From contig NZ_QEYD01000001.1 of assembly GCF_003122215.1 (NCBI RefSeq), forward strand, positions 186,001 to 250,000: a DNA stretch of 64,000 nt. The letters run 5' to 3'. The position numbers and the translations under genes are program-made. Below the pieces are notes generated by a model. That model made no database searches and was not told where the DNA came from. It saw nothing but the letters and a program-made list of their open reading frames with translations. Origin of the DNA: Pararhodobacter marinus. Its GTDB lineage: Bacteria > Pseudomonadota > Alphaproteobacteria > Rhodobacterales > Rhodobacteraceae. This document shows, in pieces, positions 1 through 7,269 of this stretch (position 1 is its first letter; every line of letters begins with the position of its first letter).

Positions 1-498
1 GGCTTCCTGAAAAGCCACGGCATCAGCGCCGAGGCCGCCGCCGACAGCGCCGGCGCGGCGGCGGAGCTCGCCGAACAGCGGACCCCGCATGAAGGCGTGC
101 TGGCCAGCGAGCTTGCGGCGCAGATCTACGGGCTGGATGTGCTGGCCTCGGATATCGAGGACAATCACCACAACACCACCCGGTTCCTGCTGATGGCGCC
201 CGAACCCGATCTGACCCGGCGCGGCGATCACGGCATGGTCACGACCTTCGTGTTTCAGGTCCGCAACATCCCGGCGGCCCTGTACAAGGCGATGGGCGGT
301 TTCGCCACGAACGGTGTCAACATGACCAAGCTGGAAAGCTACATGGTCGACGGATCCTTCACCGCGACGCAGTTCTACGCCGATATCGAAGGGCATCCCG
401 ACGACGCCAACGTGAAGCTTGCACTTGACGAGCTGAAGTATTTCACCACGCGGCTGAGCATCCTGGGCACCTACCCGGCATCGCCCCAGCGCGGCTGA
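1..498 (+). CDS. pheA: Prephenate dehydratase, C-terminal part (partial)
   Basis: The frame is open from the first base, so this is the 3' end of a gene that begins outside the window. The visible 165 residues hold the end of the catalytic domain with the conserved NHHNTTRF segment (the TRF threonine motif of prephenate dehydratases). An ACT regulatory domain follows, with the phenylalanine-binding LES segment (KLESYMVDG) at about residues 110-118 of the visible part. The enzyme converts prephenate to phenylpyruvate in cytosolic phenylalanine synthesis. No chorismate mutase domain can be judged because the N-terminus is missing. Confidence 0.93.
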   Translation, partial: GFLKSHGISAEAAADSAGAAAELAEQRTPHEGVLASELAAQIYGLDVLASDIEDNHHNTTRFLLMAPEPDLTRRGDHGMVTTFVFQVRNIPAALYKAMGGFATNGVNMTKLESYMVDGSFTATQFYADIEGHPDDANVKLALDELKYFTTRLSILGTYPASPQRG

Positions 499-577
499 GA
501 GCGCAACGTCAGGATGCAGGGCGCTTTTCCTCTCATCGGGCGCGGTCTAGTCTCGCCGCGACACAAGGGAGGATACC

Positions 578-1342
578 ATGACGACAGATCTTGAGGGCCG
601 GCACGCGCTTGTCACCGGCGGCGGCACGGGGATCGGGCTGGCCATCGCGCAGATGCTCGCATCCCGGGGCGCGAAGGTCACGATCACCGGCCGGCGCGGC
701 GACGTGCTCGACAATGCGGCCGCGGGAACGCCCGGCCTGCATCCGCTGGTGATGGACGTGGCGCAGGAAGCCAGCGTCGTCCAGGGCATCGCCGAGGCCA
801 TCGCCGCGCGCGGCCCGGTCACGATCTGCGTCGCCAATGCCGGCATCGCCGAAGGCAAGTCGATGGGCAAGATGGACATGGCCTTCTGGCGCAACATGAT
901 GGCCATCAATCTGGACGGCGCCTATCTGACCGTGCGCGAATGTCTGGGCGGGATGCTGGCCGAGGGCTGGGGGCGGACTATCTTCATGTCGTCCATCGCC
1001 GGTCTCAAGGGCCTGAAGGGCGCCCCCGCCTATACCGCGTCCAAGCATGGCATGATCGGGCTCATGCGCGGCCTGTCCGAGGAATACATGGGCTCTGAGC
1101 TGACCTTCAACGCGATCTGCCCCGGCTATGTCGATACCGATATCGTCGCGCGCAACACCGAATCCATCTCTGCCCGCGCCGGGATCGACGCCGAGCAGGC
1201 GCGCGCGATGATGGTCAAGTCCAACCGCCACAAACGCCTGATCACTCCGGCCGAGGTCGCAGCGGCCGCGGAATGGCTGGTCGGTCCGAACTCGGGCAGC
1301 GTCAACGGCCAGACCCTTGAAATCGCGGGGGGCCAGATGTGA
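578..1342 (+). CDS. SDR-family NAD(P)-dependent oxidoreductase
   Basis: A classical short-chain dehydrogenase of 254 residues. The cofactor motif TGGGTGIG is at 13-20, NAG at 87-89, and the catalytic triad is Ser139, Tyr152 and Lys156 (YTASK). The C-terminus (NGQTLEIAGGQM) resembles 3-hydroxyacyl/3-hydroxybutyrate dehydrogenase-type SDRs. A GGGAGG ribosome site lies just before the ATG. The AbrB-type membrane protein gene starts 30 bases downstream on the same strand, so the two are probably co-transcribed. The substrate cannot be read from the sequence; 3-hydroxybutyrate-like hydroxy acids are possible. Confidence 0.88.
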   Translation: MTTDLEGRHALVTGGGTGIGLAIAQMLASRGAKVTITGRRGDVLDNAAAGTPGLHPLVMDVAQEASVVQGIAEAIAARGPVTICVANAGIAEGKSMGKMDMAFWRNMMAINLDGAYLTVRECLGGMLAEGWGRTIFMSSIAGLKGLKGAPAYTASKHGMIGLMRGLSEEYMGSELTFNAICPGYVDTDIVARNTESISARAGIDAEQARAMMVKSNRHKRLITPAEVAAAAEWLVGPNSGSVNGQTLEIAGGQM

Positions 1343-1372
1343 CCGTCCCGCCCTGCCTCTGAACAGGACCGA

Positions 1373-2449
1373 ATGCCCAGCCTGACCCGCCTGCTTTCCG
1401 GCATCCCCCCGCTTGCCATCCTTGTCACCTTCGCCCTCGGGGGGATCGGCGGACTCGCCGCGAATGCGCTGGGTCTGCCGCTGGCGATGCTGATGGGGGC
1501 GATGGTGGCGGTGACGGGGGCCTCCGCGCTGGGACTCCGCGTCTCGAATCACGCGCTGGCGGTGCCGCAGAAATGGCGGACCGCCTTCGTGCCGGTCATC
1601 GGCGTGTCGATCGGCGCGGCCTTCCCGCCCGACTTCGCCACACAGGCGATGAACTGGTGGATCACGCTGGTGGCGCTGGCAGTCTTCGTGCCGGGCGTGC
1701 AGGTACTGGGATATTTCATCTTCGGCAAGCTGGGCGGGCTGTCCCCCGCGACGTCGTATTTCGCGGCGATGCCCGGCGGGTTCATCGAGGCGCTCGACAT
1801 GGGCGAGAAATCGGGCGCCGACATGCAGATGCTGATCATGCTGCAATTCCTGCGGCTGATCCTGTGCATCGTGCTGATCCCCATCGCCTTTTCCATCATC
1901 GAAGGCCATGCCGTCGGGTCGTCGACCGGCGTGTCGCTGGGCGCGCGGGCGCCGCTGACCTCGGTCGATGTGGCGGTGCTTTTCGCGCTGGGCGCGGTCG
2001 GCTGGGCGGTTGCCCACCTGCTGCGCTTTCCCGCCGCGATGCTGTCGGGCCCGCTTCTGCTGAGCGGCGCCGCGCATGCGCTGGGCCTGACCGAGGCAGC
2101 CCCGCCCATCTGGGCGGTGCTGGTCACGCAATGGATCATGGGGACGTCTCTGGGCGCGCGGCTTGCCGGCTTCACCCGGGGACAGGCCGGCAAGGCATTG
2201 CGCCTGTCGCTGGTCCATATCGGCGCCATGCTGCTGATCGCCGGTGCTATCGCCATGCTGGCCGCGGGCCCGGTGGACGAGCCCGTCTCGGCGGTGATCT
2301 TGGCCTTTGCCCCCGGCGGGGTCAGCGAAATGGCCCTTGTCGCCCTGTCGCTGCAGGTCAGCGCCGTTTACGTCACCCTGCACCATCTGGCACGGATCAT
2401 TCTGGCCGTGCTGATGGCGCGGGTCGGCCTGCGCTGGATCAGGATCTGA
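1373..2449 (+). CDS. AbrB-family (ammonia-monooxygenase-like) integral membrane protein
   Basis: A polytopic membrane protein of 358 residues with roughly ten hydrophobic segments arranged as two similar halves, as in the AbrB/PF05145 family. The halves show related glycine-rich stretches (AMPGGFIEAL in the first, FAPGGVSEMALVAL in the second), typical of that duplicated fold. The family name is historical: members are membrane proteins of unclear, possibly transport, function. They are distinct from the DNA-binding AbrB of Bacillus and from ammonia monooxygenase. It follows the SDR gene closely, suggesting a two-gene operon in which it could move the SDR substrate or product. Confidence 0.82.
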   Translation: MPSLTRLLSGIPPLAILVTFALGGIGGLAANALGLPLAMLMGAMVAVTGASALGLRVSNHALAVPQKWRTAFVPVIGVSIGAAFPPDFATQAMNWWITLVALAVFVPGVQVLGYFIFGKLGGLSPATSYFAAMPGGFIEALDMGEKSGADMQMLIMLQFLRLILCIVLIPIAFSIIEGHAVGSSTGVSLGARAPLTSVDVAVLFALGAVGWAVAHLLRFPAAMLSGPLLLSGAAHALGLTEAAPPIWAVLVTQWIMGTSLGARLAGFTRGQAGKALRLSLVHIGAMLLIAGAIAMLAAGPVDEPVSAVILAFAPGGVSEMALVALSLQVSAVYVTLHHLARIILAVLMARVGLRWIRI

Positions 2450-2451
2450 CC

Positions 2452-2628
2452 TTACTTGGTCAGGATCAGCTTGCCCGCGCGGGTGATCCGCAGATCGTAG
2501 ACCTTGCCGTCCAGTTCGATCTGAGCCTGCGTGCCACCCTGCGTCAGCGCACGGGCCGAATGGAGAGGAAGGTCGTTGCGCATGACCGGGCTCGACCGGG
2601 TGAAATCTGGCTGTGAGTAAAGGGACAT
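2452..2628 (-). CDS. hemP: Hemin uptake protein HemP/HmuP
   Basis: A 58-residue protein ending in the HemP signature: Ile-Glu-Leu-Asp-Gly-Lys, then YDLRITRAGKLILTK at the C-terminus. I chose the ATG at 2628 because AGGAG sits six bases upstream and the length matches the family. In-frame ATG (2646) and TTG (2682) codons further upstream lack a site, and the TTG choice would place the operator inside the gene. HmuP proteins are small regulators or accessory factors of haem uptake. Here the gene stands alone, with no haem receptor nearby. A perfect iron-box-like inverted repeat lies 27-47 bases upstream, so expression is probably iron-responsive. Confidence 0.9.
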   Translation of the reverse strand: MSLYSQPDFTRSSPVMRNDLPLHSARALTQGGTQAQIELDGKVYDLRITRAGKLILTK

Positions 2629-2654
2629 ATCGGGCTCCTGTTCCATGACCCAAT

Positions 2655-2675
2655 TCCTGACAAAACTACTCAGGA
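2655..2675. promoter_or_regulatory. Iron-responsive operator-like inverted repeat upstream of hemP
   Basis: Perfect inverted repeat TCCTGA-N9-TCAGGA. Its core TGA-N9-TCA matches the spacing described for iron-responsive boxes of rhizobia and Rhodobacterales (RirA/IscR-type IRO or Iron-Rhodo boxes). On the minus strand a TTGACT -35-like hexamer (2677-2682) abuts it, so bound repressor would block hemP transcription. Which regulator binds is inference. Confidence 0.65.
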
Positions 2676-2883
2676 GAGTCAATCCCGATTCTTTTCATCG
2701 GATTTAACGCTGCACGCCCGGCGTCCCTTGCCCCTGGCATGGAAGCGGAAGATGGTAAGCCCGTTCCGATCGCCCTGTCCCCCTCCAACGCCGCGCCCGG
2801 TTGAGATTTGATCAAAAGAGGCCTAGCAACGGAGTCGGATTTCAGGGTTCAAGATCAGGGACCCGGCACCACGGAGGGCTTTC

Positions 2884-3867
2884 ATGCGCGTTATGATCAA
2901 CGGTTTCGGACGCATCGGCCGCACGGTGCTGCGCGCGTGGCTCAGCGGTCGCTGGCCCGGGATCGAGATCGTCGCCGTCAACGACATCGCCCCGCCCGAG
3001 ACCTGCGCCTATCTGCTGGAATTCGACAGCGTGTTCGGCCCGCTCGACGGCGTCTCGCTGCAGGACGACAGGCTGATCGTGCAGGGCCACGACCTGTCGC
3101 TGTCCCAGCACGCCGATATCTCGGCGATGGACCTGTCGTCCATCGACCTCGTGCTCGAATGCACGGGCAAAGCGGACAGCCGCGCCTTTGCCGAGCGCGG
3201 GCTGGCAGCGGGCGCGGGCAAGGTGCTGATCTCGGGGCCCTCCGACAGCGCCGACACGACGCTGGTCCTGGGCGCCAATGACGGGCTCTTGCTGCCCGGA
3301 ATGCGTATCGTCTCGAACGCGTCCTGCACCACCAACGCCCTGGCCCCGCTGGCGCGCGTGCTGAACGAAGCTTTCGGGATCAAGGCGGGCTGGATGACCA
3401 CCATCCATTGCTATACCGGCTCGCAACCCACCATCGACGCGCCCCGCTCGCCCGACATGGCCCGCAACCGCGCCGCCGCCCTGTCGATGGTCCCCACCAC
3501 GACCAGCGCGGGTCGTCTTCTGGACCGGGTCCTGCCCGAACTCGCCGGCGTGATCGAATGCGCGGCGGTACGGGTGCCCACGGCCAGCGTCTCGGCAGTC
3601 GATCTTTGCATCCTCCCCGACCGGCGCATCGGCGTCGAAGCGGTCAACGACGTGCTGCGCCATGCCGGGGGCGTGGTCGGCTGGACCGAGAAACCGCTCG
3701 TGTCGTCCGACCTGCGCGCACGGCCCGAATCCATCGTCATGGCCCTGCCCGAAACCCGCGTCACCGGGGTCGGCCTGATCCGCGTCTTCGGCTGGTACGA
3801 CAACGAATGGGGCTTTTCGTGCCGGATGCTGGACATGGCGCTGCGCATGGACGGGGGCCGGGCATGA
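2884..3867 (+). CDS. Glyceraldehyde-3-phosphate dehydrogenase-like protein
   Basis: A 327-residue GAPDH/erythrose-4-phosphate dehydrogenase family protein. The NAD-binding GFGRIG is at residues 7-12. The catalytic SNASCTTN motif places the nucleophile at Cys148, and His175 lies in TTIHCYTG. The C-terminal WYDNEWGF substrate segment is also present. Residues such as the AVNDIAPPE segment fit NAD-dependent forms. It is unlikely to be the main glycolytic enzyme, because it is coupled to an FAH/hydratase gene: the next ATG overlaps this stop codon as ATGA. An Epd-like or sugar-acid semialdehyde role is possible, but the substrate is not decidable here. Confidence 0.88.
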   Translation: MRVMINGFGRIGRTVLRAWLSGRWPGIEIVAVNDIAPPETCAYLLEFDSVFGPLDGVSLQDDRLIVQGHDLSLSQHADISAMDLSSIDLVLECTGKADSRAFAERGLAAGAGKVLISGPSDSADTTLVLGANDGLLLPGMRIVSNASCTTNALAPLARVLNEAFGIKAGWMTTIHCYTGSQPTIDAPRSPDMARNRAAALSMVPTTTSAGRLLDRVLPELAGVIECAAVRVPTASVSAVDLCILPDRRIGVEAVNDVLRHAGGVVGWTEKPLVSSDLRARPESIVMALPETRVTGVGLIRVFGWYDNEWGFSCRMLDMALRMDGGRA

Positions 3868-4631
3868 TCACCGTCGCCGATGCCATCCTGCAGGCCTTCG
3901 ACCATCGCCAGCCGATGGCGCCGATCACCGACAGCGATCCCGGCTTCGACCTGGCCCGTGCCTATGCCGCACAGGCCGACCTCACGCAGAGCCGCCTGCG
4001 CCGGGGCGCGCGCGTCGTCGGCGTGAAGACCGGCTTCACCAACACCACGATCTGGGACCTCTACAACGTCCACGCCCCGATCCACGGCCCGGTCTTCGAC
4101 ACGACCTGGCGCTCCGGCCCCGTCGCCGCCGCGGATTTCCTGGAACCCAGGATCGAACCCGAGATCGTGCTGCGCCTCGATGCCTCGCCTTCGCCCGAGA
4201 TGGATGACGAAAGCCTGACGGCCTGCATCGGCGCCCTCGCGCGCGGGTTCGAGATCGTCACCAGCCCCTTCCCGGGCTGGCGCTTCCGTGCCGCCGACAC
4301 GGTCGCGGCGGGCGCGCTGCACGGCGCGCTCGTCACCGGCGATTTCGCGCGCGCAACCCGGGATGCGCTGGCCGCCCTGGCCACGTTCGACATCCGCCTG
4401 ATCCGCGACGGCGAAACGGTGGCGCGGGGCCGGGGGGCGAACGTGTTGGGCACCGGCCCCCTCGCAGCCCTGCGCGACCTCGTGACCCGGCGCGGCGCCG
4501 ACCGGCTACAGGCGGGCTGGATCGTCTCGACCGGCACCCTGACCGACGCGCTGCCCATCGCCCCGGGCGAAAGCTGGACCACCGAGATTGATGGCCTGTC
4601 GCTGCCCCCGCTGAGCCTGACCATCGCCTGA
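3864..4631 (+). CDS. Fumarylacetoacetase/2-keto-4-pentenoate hydratase family protein
   Basis: 255 residues. The metal-binding core of the hydratase branch of the FAH fold is visible as EPRIEPEIVLRL at about residues 94-105, followed by GALHGALVTGD and a C-terminal STGTLTDALPI segment. This matches 2-oxopent-4-enoate hydratase and 4-oxalocrotonate decarboxylase relatives. Translation starts at an ATG that overlaps the stop of the GAPDH-like gene by four bases, so translation is coupled. Such enzymes act on 2-keto-enol acids from aromatic or sugar-acid breakdown, but no pathway partner beyond the GAPDH-like gene is adjacent. Copy 1 of the modular intergenic repeat lies directly downstream. Confidence 0.82.
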   Translation: MITVADAILQAFDHRQPMAPITDSDPGFDLARAYAAQADLTQSRLRRGARVVGVKTGFTNTTIWDLYNVHAPIHGPVFDTTWRSGPVAAADFLEPRIEPEIVLRLDASPSPEMDDESLTACIGALARGFEIVTSPFPGWRFRAADTVAAGALHGALVTGDFARATRDALAALATFDIRLIRDGETVARGRGANVLGTGPLAALRDLVTRRGADRLQAGWIVSTGTLTDALPIAPGESWTTEIDGLSLPPLSLTIA

Positions 4632-4635
4632 TCCC

Positions 4636-4701
4636 TCTTCGTTCCGAAAATATCCCGGGGGGTGAGGCGCGCAAGCGCCGAGGGGGGCTGGCCCCCCTTC
4701 T
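4636..4701. repeat. Modular intergenic element, copy 1
   Basis: Starts with a box reading CTTCGTTCC, four variable bases, then TATCCCGGGG (4637-4660). A small hairpin follows, GGCGC-GCAA-GCGCC (4666-4679), and then a strong hairpin, GGGGGG-CTGG-CCCCCC (4682-4697), followed by TT. Copies with the same order of parts lie at 25451-25499, 29888-29956 and, degenerate, at 48331-48385. It sits between co-directional genes and could act as a terminator or mRNA-stabilising structure. Confidence 0.7.
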
Positions 4702-4765
4702 TTGGCCCGGCTAACACGGGCAAAACCACCGCAAGAACCACCGCAGGAACCACCGGGGTGACGCC

Positions 4766-6223
4766 ATGACCGCAACAGTGATGATCCAGGGCGCGGGCTC
4801 GAATGTGGGCAAGTCGCTCCTGGTCGCGGGCTTCTGCCGGGTCTTTGCGCGCCGGGGCCTGACCGTGCGCCCCTTCAAGCCGCAGAACATGTCCAACAAC
4901 GCCGCCGTCACCCCCGACGGGTCCGAGATCGGACGCGCGCAGGCGCTGCAGGCGATGGCCTGCGGGGTGCCGCCCTCGGTGCACATGAACCCGGTCCTGC
5001 TGAAACCCGAATCCGAGACCGGGGCGCAGGTCGTGGTGCAGGGCAAGCGCCTGACGACCGCCCGCGCCCGCGATTACGCCGCGCTGAAGCCGCAGCTCAT
5101 GGGCGCGGTGCTCGACAGTTTCGCGCGCCTGAAAGCCGAGGCCGATCTGGTCATCGTCGAAGGCGCGGGCTCGCCCGCCGAGGTTAATCTGCGCGCGGGC
5201 GACATCGCCAATATGGGCTTCGCGCAGGCGGCGCGCGTGCCCGTCGTGCTGGCGGGCGATATCGACCGCGGCGGGGTGATCGCGCAGATCGTCGGCACGC
5301 AATCGGTGCTGGACCCCGATGACAACGCGCTGATCAAGGGCTTCCTGATCAACAAGTTCCGCGGCGACCCCCGGCTTTTCGACGACGGCTACGCCCTGAT
5401 CGCCCGGCGCACCGGCTGGACCGGGCTGGGCGTGCTGCCATGGTTCCCCCAGGCCCACCGCCTGCCCGCCGAGGATGCCGCAGACCTGCGCCGAAAGGGC
5501 GGCGCGGGCAATTTCCGCATCGTCGTGCCACAACTCAACCGGATCGCCAATTTCGACGATCTCGATCCCCTGATGGCCGAACCCGGCGTCTCGGTCGAGG
5601 TGATCGCGCCGGGGCATCCCCTGCCGGTCGAGGCAGACCTGATCCTGATCCCCGGCTCGAAATCGACGATCGCGGATCTGGCCCATCTGCGCGCGCAGGG
5701 CTGGGATATCGACATCCGCGCCGCCCTGCGCCGGGGCGCGCGGGTGCTGGGTCTGTGCGGCGGATACCAGATGCTGGGCCGCCGGATCGCCGATCCCGAC
5801 GGGATCGAAGGCCCGGCCGGCAGCGTCGAGGGGCTGGGCCTCTTGGCGGTCGACACGGTGATGCAGGGAGACAAGCGCGTGACGCTGACCGACGCGGTCC
5901 ATGCCGCCTCGGGCACCGCGGCGCAGGGCTACGAGATCCATATCGGCGTGACCGACGGCCCCGACCGCGCCCGGCCTCTGTTTAGGGTGGGCGACCAGCC
6001 CGAAGGCGCGATCAGCGCCGACGGGCGGGTGATGGGCAGCTACCTGCACGGGCTGTTCTCGGGCGACGGGTTCCGCGCGGCGTTCCTGCAGGGGCTGGGC
6101 GCGTCCGGGGGCGGGATCGCCTATGCGGAAGGGGTCGAGGCCGCACTGGACGCGCTGGCGGACCATCTGGAAGAACACGCCGATTGCGACGCGCTGCTGC
6201 GGATCGCCCGCGCGCCGCTGTAG
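4766..6223 (+). CDS. cobQ: Cobyric acid synthase (adenosylcobyric acid amidase)
   Basis: 485 residues, the usual CobQ length. The N-terminal dethiobiotin-synthetase-like ATPase domain starts [11 protein letters not shown] (residues 9-19) and contains FKPQNMSNN and [12 protein letters not shown]. The C-terminal class I glutamine amidotransferase domain has its nucleophile at Cys331 (LCGGYQML) and His428 (GSYLHGLF). The enzyme amidates four carboxylates of adenosylcobyrinic acid diamide in cobalamin synthesis, using glutamine and ATP. No other cob gene lies in the window, so it is detached from the pathway cluster. Its TAG stop codon lies inside a long palindrome shared with the convergent lpxK. 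Confidence 0.96.
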   Translation: MTATVMIQGAGSNVGKSLLVAGFCRVFARRGLTVRPFKPQNMSNNAAVTPDGSEIGRAQALQAMACGVPPSVHMNPVLLKPESETGAQVVVQGKRLTTARARDYAALKPQLMGAVLDSFARLKAEADLVIVEGAGSPAEVNLRAGDIANMGFAQAARVPVVLAGDIDRGGVIAQIVGTQSVLDPDDNALIKGFLINKFRGDPRLFDDGYALIARRTGWTGLGVLPWFPQAHRLPAEDAADLRRKGGAGNFRIVVPQLNRIANFDDLDPLMAEPGVSVEVIAPGHPLPVEADLILIPGSKSTIADLAHLRAQGWDIDIRAALRRGARVLGLCGGYQMLGRRIADPDGIEGPAGSVEGLGLLAVDTVMQGDKRVTLTDAVHAASGTAAQGYEIHIGVTDGPDRARPLFRVGDQPEGAISADGRVMGSYLHGLFSGDGFRAAFLQGLGASGGGIAYAEGVEAALDALADHLEEHADCDALLRIARAPL

Positions 6224-6291
6224 GGTGCGTGCTTGCACGCACCGCCGCGGGAAAGCAGCGCCACCGGTGCGTGCCATCACGCACCCTACAG
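6218..6291. repeat. Long palindromic element carrying the stop codons of cobQ and lpxK
   Basis: Outer arms CTGTAGGGTGCGTG (6218-6231) and CACGCACCCTACAG (6278-6291) are perfect reverse complements. Each arm also folds locally as GGTGCGTG-N4-CACGCACC. The TAG of cobQ (6221-6223) and, on the other strand, the TAG of lpxK (6286-6288) are both part of the arms. A half element with the same left arm lies at 41783-41809. It probably acts as a bidirectional terminator and belongs to a REP-like repeat family. Confidence 0.75.
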
Positions 6292-7269
6292 CCGCAGCGC
6301 CTCGATGAGCCCCGCCTCGTCAGCGATCCGCAGCCGCACCGGCAGCGTCAGCACCTGCCGCCTCTGTGCCATCGGCAGCCGCACGGCGTCCTTCTCGGTC
6401 GTCACCAGCTGCGCCTTTTCCCGCCGCGCCTCGGCGTCGAGCCGCAGGTACAGGGCATGGGTCAGCGGCTGGTGATCGCTCAAGGCCTGCATGCGCACGA
6501 CATTCGCGCCGGTCTGCCGCAGCGTCTCGAAGAACTTGCCCGGCCGCCCGATGCCGGCAAAGGCCAGCACGCGCAGGCCGTTCCAGTGCATCCCCGTCTG
6601 CAAAGGCTCCAGCGTCGCGCTGAACACGCGGATCCCGGCCAGGGCCTGCGCCCAGTCCCGCCGGAACCGTGCCACCTTGTCCTCCGGCCCGATCGCCAGC
6701 ACCGCATCCGCGCGCGCAAGCCCCGCTGTGACCGGCTCGCGCAGGGGGCCTGCCGGGATGCAGCGTCCGTTGCCGAATCCCACCGCCGCATCGACGACAA
6801 TCAGCGCCGCGCTTTTCTCGACCGAGGGATTCTGGAACCCGTCATCGAGCAGGATCACCTGCGCCCCCGCCGCTTCGGCGGCGGCAACGCCCGCGGCGCG
6901 GTCCTTTGCCACCCAGACCGGCCCGAAGGCCGCCATCAGAAGCGGCTCATCCCCGGTCTGCGCGGCGCTGTGTTCGCGCTCGTCCACCCGCACGGGCCCT
7001 TCGAGCGTCCCGCCATAGCCGCGCGAGACGACATGCACCGCGAGACCCCGCGCGCTCAGGCTCTGCATCAGCGCCAGCGTGGTCGGCGTCTTGCCGGTGC
7101 CGCCCGCGTTCAGGTTGCCGATGCAGACAACCGGGACCGAGGCCCGGTGCCCCGCCCCCCGCATCCGCCGGGCCGTCGCGCTTGCGTAAAGCGCGCCCAG
7201 GGGCGCCAGCAGCCGCGCCTGCCAGCCCGGCCGCGTCGGCGGATTCGACCAGAATCCGGGGGCTTTCAT
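6286..7269 (-). CDS. lpxK: Tetraacyldisaccharide 4'-kinase
   Basis: 327 residues beginning MKAPGFW. The family P-loop GGTGKT is at residues 56-61 within IGNLNAGGTGKTP, followed by the VSRGYGG segment and the LLDDGFQNP motif typical of LpxK. It phosphorylates the 4' position of the lipid A disaccharide at the inner face of the cytoplasmic membrane, and the N-terminal hydrophobic stretch fits membrane association. I chose the ATG that overlaps the stop of the upstream glycosyltransferase gene by four bases. It is the last gene of the minus-strand run pmbA-cysQ-waaA-like-lpxK. Confidence 0.94.
   Translation of the reverse strand: MKAPGFWSNPPTRPGWQARLLAPLGALYASATARRMRGAGHRASVPVVCIGNLNAGGTGKTPTTLALMQSLSARGLAVHVVSRGYGGTLEGPVRVDEREHSAAQTGDEPLLMAAFGPVWVAKDRAAGVAAAEAAGAQVILLDDGFQNPSVEKSAALIVVDAAVGFGNGRCIPAGPLREPVTAGLARADAVLAIGPEDKVARFRRDWAQALAGIRVFSATLEPLQTGMHWNGLRVLAFAGIGRPGKFFETLRQTGANVVRMQALSDHQPLTHALYLRLDAEARREKAQLVTTEKDAVRLPMAQRRQVLTLPVRLRIADEAGLIEALRL

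Noticed and set aside
533-2653. A 706-codon open frame on the minus strand
   Set aside because: Antisense to the SDR and AbrB-type genes, low-complexity composition, no motif.
2452-2682. TTG start at 2682 for hemP
   Set aside because: It would place the iron-box repeat inside the coding region and has no ribosome site, unlike the ATG at 2628.
4061-6280. A 739-codon open frame on the minus strand
   Set aside because: Antisense to the hydratase and cobQ genes, whose motifs are clear.
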